From NCBI GenBank assembly GCA_033239525.1, contig BSYO01000013.1, forward strand, positions 7,898,501 through 7,962,500: DNA of 64,000 bases, read 5' to 3'. The DNA comes from Nepenthes gracilis. Its lineage: Eukaryota; Streptophyta; Magnoliopsida; Caryophyllales; Nepenthaceae. The notes below the pieces were generated by a model. It did not search any database. It saw only the letters and a program-made list of their open reading frames with translations, and was not told the DNA's origin. Every line of letters begins with the position of its first letter. Position 1 is the stretch's first letter. This document shows positions 61,324 through 64,000 of this stretch, piece by piece. A program made the translations under genes and the position numbers.

Positions 61324-62820
61324 CTCGTTGGGCCTTCTACGCAGCTATAAAGTGGGGGGGTTCCCAACTTGGGTGACCCAAATTGATCACTTCATCGATG
61401 AAGCAATATGGAGTCCTTGGCTCATCTTACACCTTGTGGAGTTCTGGAAGGGAATCGGATAGATCTGCGGAAAACTTGCAGCCACTTTTAAAGCCTATCA
61501 TCATACTTTTCTCGTGGATGCTTCCTTGTTGTAACAGGGTGGCTTGGCCACTTTCCAATTGTCAAGTGCCTTCTCTTCATTTAGCAAAGGTTCCCAGCTG
61601 CAAGGAGAGCGTCGCGAGGCCAACATGCTGATTTGAGGTCTCTGTGTCCCCAAAAGTGTGCCATTGTCAGCTCTTACTGTGCCTGGTCATCCTTCGGTGC
61701 TGGTTGAAAGAGGAGGCAAGTCTTCAAGTTCCATCGGGCCGCTAGGCAAGTGTGTCGCGACTCTGGCGGAGCTCCCAATGGATGCCTTTCCTTCATTGCG
61801 GCGGAGCCTATTTCGCCAGCCGCAAAGGATAGGCATCCACTTCGTCCAGCCGAGAGGATGAATCGGCGCTGGGGTAGATGCCACAAAAATGAGGTGACTC
61901 CTCGTGACGTGCATCTATGCTCAGGGCTGAGCCTTCCCGGCAACGCCATTCTTCTACTGCCTCTTGTTCTTTGCTTTATTTCTTTTTCTTTTGTACTTGC
62001 GCTGATGCAAGCCTTGCACTTTATAAAGAACACTTCAATCAATAAAAGCGTTAATTTTGTCTTTTATCTCTTGTGTCATAGAATTTTCTTTATACTACTC
62101 GAACAGTATAACTCAAGGGTCGTAAGGCCCTCTTGCCGCTATACATGCTTGATCGCTTGCTTATTTTGAGTGCTCAACGGCTTTTGGTCACCTTTGCTAG
62201 TGCCCATCCCTCGAGTCAGTACTTGGACCGTCAATGGGATGGTCTGGCGGGAGTTGCTTGGGAGCTTGTTCCGTTCGTATCCTACCTTGGATGACTGAAC
62301 GATACTGATGGAAGGCGCGTCAATCAGGTCGCGTCTGCGCATTTAACGCGCCAAAAATCGTAGGGTTGTCACATCATAATTGCCTTTCTTGAAAAGGCGC
62401 GATGTTTCAAGGGTTGCCACGTGGAGGGATTTCGTTGGGCTACAGAACACCTTTCCCTAGTTAAGCGTGCCGTCTCCTTGGGAGAAGTTTTGGCTATTTA
62501 AGCACCAAGGACTTCTCCAATTTGGGCATTCATTTGCTGCCATGAGACACGAAGTCTGAGTTAGCGGTCGTTTCCTCTTTCCTTTGGCTGTGGTCACAAT
62601 AATGGCAGACGGGGTGCACGATATTGCTCCAAGACCATAAGTAGGATCGTCCCCCTCTTTGAGGTCTGAGCCCTCTACTGAAGAGTTGCGATGGGAAGGA
62701 CAAGGGATGAGAGGCCCCGATGAGGTGGGGCTTGTCGTAGCGGCAGCAAAAGTTTGCCACTCGGAGCCTTTAGTTATTGGGCCGACAAGGCCTCTAAGAA
62801 TGCCGCTAGGCTTTGAATCT
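61324..62820 (+). other. Repeat-element DNA with a gene-like 3' end, no intact gene
   Basis: The stretch after the array is GC-richer than the KAN4 flanks. A + strand frame near 61658-61861 reads LGKCVATLAELPMDAFPSLR, with no family I recognise. An AATAAA (62040-62045) follows at a spacing like that of a polyadenylation site. 62340-62560 resembles a promoter-leader (GGCTATTTAAGCACC) preceding the module at 62830. I cannot name a product here. Confidence 0.4.
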
Positions 62821-62829
62821 GAAGGGGCT

Positions 62830-63322
62830 TCCAATTCCTTTTGATGTCGGGACTTGAGGGAGCCAGTCAACTGATCCGCCGTGCCCAGCAGGCTGATAAG
62901 GAGATTGAGATCTGGGTGCAGGCCACCATTGCCGACATCAAGCAGAGTCAGGCGTGATCGGCTTACTTCGAGAAGCGTGGTCGGAGGCAGAGGCGAGATC
63001 ATCGCAGCTGGCTGACATCAATTCGCAAGCCCAAAGCGGGATCGCTAATCTCCAGGAGGAGCTCGAGCAGTGCCCAGTGCGACTCCGAGAAGAGGACGTC
63101 GTCCACGTGTAGCTGGAGGCCAAGGATCCGGCTAGAGGACCTAGTGCCCATGCTGGAGGGAAGGTTCCAGGAAGGGATTCGATTTAGTAGAATGATAGCT
63201 TCTCTACCTTTGCCTGGCTTTCACGTGGGCCTCTTGGACTATCGGAATGCGGGCGCTCGGATGAGCTCGGAGTTGACCGAGTTCCTGACACCCAATCCTG
63301 CTGAGCCCAATGAGGGCAAATA
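62830..63322 (+). pseudogene. C-terminal coiled-coil part of a gypsy-type transposon protein, frameshifted
   Basis: One frame reads ASQLIRRAQQADKEIEIWVQ to a TGA near 62957. A shifted frame continues with SSQLADINSQ and IANLQEELEQCPVRLREEDV, a heptad pattern typical of a coiled coil. A third frame then gives LEDLVPMLEGRFQEGIRFSR, LPLPGFHVGLLDYRNAG and LTEFLTPNPAEPNEGK with a TAG at 63320-63322. An AATAAA follows at 63376. Proteins with a 'putative gypsy type transposon' N-terminal domain commonly end in such coiled coils. The link to that family is inference from the neighbouring module at 63790 and from layout. Confidence 0.5.
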
Positions 63323-63789
63323 GCGACGTTATATTTTGTGACCACTGGTCGACTATTTTTGTAAGGAAACTTTATCAATAAAATTTCTTTGTGATAGAGT
63401 AATTTATCTGTTGTGATTTATTGCATTTGAATTACTTGTTTTGCCCTTCCGGTCTGGATGTTGGATTGGTTACCGTCGTCGCTTCCAATGGCCAATATCC
63501 TCTCATCAACTGCTTGGTGTAACGGTTGGGATTTGGTAAACGGCTGCAGTGTGAGTGGAGAGGCTGTTTGTCAAGCGCCATAATGGGCTACATCGGATAG
63601 ACGTGTCGTGCTCTACTGAATGGACATGTATCACGGCCATCATTCGTGGGGACCCTTATGTTTTCCCGCACGACGCTGCTTGACCTTCTCTCACGTTGCC
63701 CATTTAAATGACGCTTTCCCACACCATTCACACTTTGCGCTTATCAGCTTTGAGCATCATCCATTGCAAAGAAGAAAAGCTCTTCTTCT

Positions 63790-64000
63790 TCCACGATTCG
63801 TCAGAGAGTAGGCGATATCAAATCTGTCCTTTCGGTGAGCGATGTCGCCGCTCTGATGGTTAGCTACCATATTCCTAGCAACTAGGCCCATCCCCTTCCC
63901 AGCAAGAAGAGTAGAGTAAATGTGCCCCCGAGGGTTTCATGACTATATATGAGCACCACCTGAAGGGTGGGTTTCGCTTCCCCATAGAATTTGATTTTTA
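63790..64000 (+). pseudogene. N-terminal part of a putative gypsy-type transposon protein, cut by the window end
   Basis: The frame reads LSVSDVAALMVSYHIPSN and then a stop. A shifted frame gives PEGFMTIYEHHLKGGFRFPI and EFDF to the window end. This follows the pattern (YxIPxx...PPEGFxxxYxxxLxxGxRxPL) of the plant family annotated in Pfam as putative gypsy type transposon (Transposase_28). A stop and a frameshift are already present. The body of the element must lie to the right of the window. Confidence 0.6.

Noticed and set aside
1..64000. CRISPR arrays, bacterial operons, phage or organellar inserts
   Set aside because: No regularly spaced identical repeats with unique spacers, no prokaryotic gene arrangement and no organellar genes were seen. 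All tandem repeats found are transposon or satellite type.

Overview
This is plant nuclear DNA, most likely from a eudicot-type genome, although the species cannot be told from the sequence. The evidence is one multi-exon plant transcription-factor gene with GT-AG introns, AT-rich intergenic DNA with many (AT)n, (ATT)n and (CA)n microsatellites, and a dense, nested set of decayed plant LTR retrotransposons and LINEs. There are no bacterial operons, CRISPR arrays or organellar genes, and I recognised no tRNA or rRNA genes by eye.

Layout. 576-8964: an LTR element on the + strand with about 1.1 kb LTRs, a gypsy-like primer site and a non-coding, repeat-bearing interior. 10440-11179: a + strand LTR fragment related to the Sirevirus LTR further right. 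11230-12110: a wrecked LINE reverse transcriptase (-). 12602-17060: a Copia LTR plus gag start (+), split by a 3.5 kb solo LTR (13494-16984) with a perfect CTTTT duplication. 19943-21916: a second LINE ORF2 remnant (-), abutting a complete but dead Copia element at 21917-27447 (-). 28600-29870: a decayed Sirevirus-type gag (-). 32747-36280: a GC-rich, internally deleted Copia derivative (-) with a perfect GTTTT duplication. 37627-47149: a near full-length Sirevirus-type Copia (-) with an envelope-like ORF, several polypurine tracts and a perfect GTTTA duplication. 47334-48433: a Copia solo LTR with a perfect CTTCG duplication.

The one host gene is at 50790-55997 (+): a KANADI-family GARP transcription factor, best matched to KANADI4/ABERRANT TESTA SHAPE. 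Four 5' exons and the last exon are clear. A short exon must lie inside the 3.55 kb intron; I propose a weak candidate at 52831-52870.

The right end (58.2-64 kb) is GC-richer repeat DNA: three tandem copies of a unit just under 1 kb (58357-61323), then decayed modules of a 'putative gypsy type transposon' protein (a coiled-coil C-terminal part near 62.8-63.3 kb, an N-terminal part running off the end near 63.8-64.0 kb).

I found no new enzymatic or defence system. The most informative items are the KAN4 gene model, the nested insertions with exact target duplications, the Sirevirus non-coding signatures, the foreign GC-rich segment in the deleted Copia element, and the kilobase tandem array. 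All coding parts of the mobile elements carry stops or frameshifts, so none looks autonomous now.
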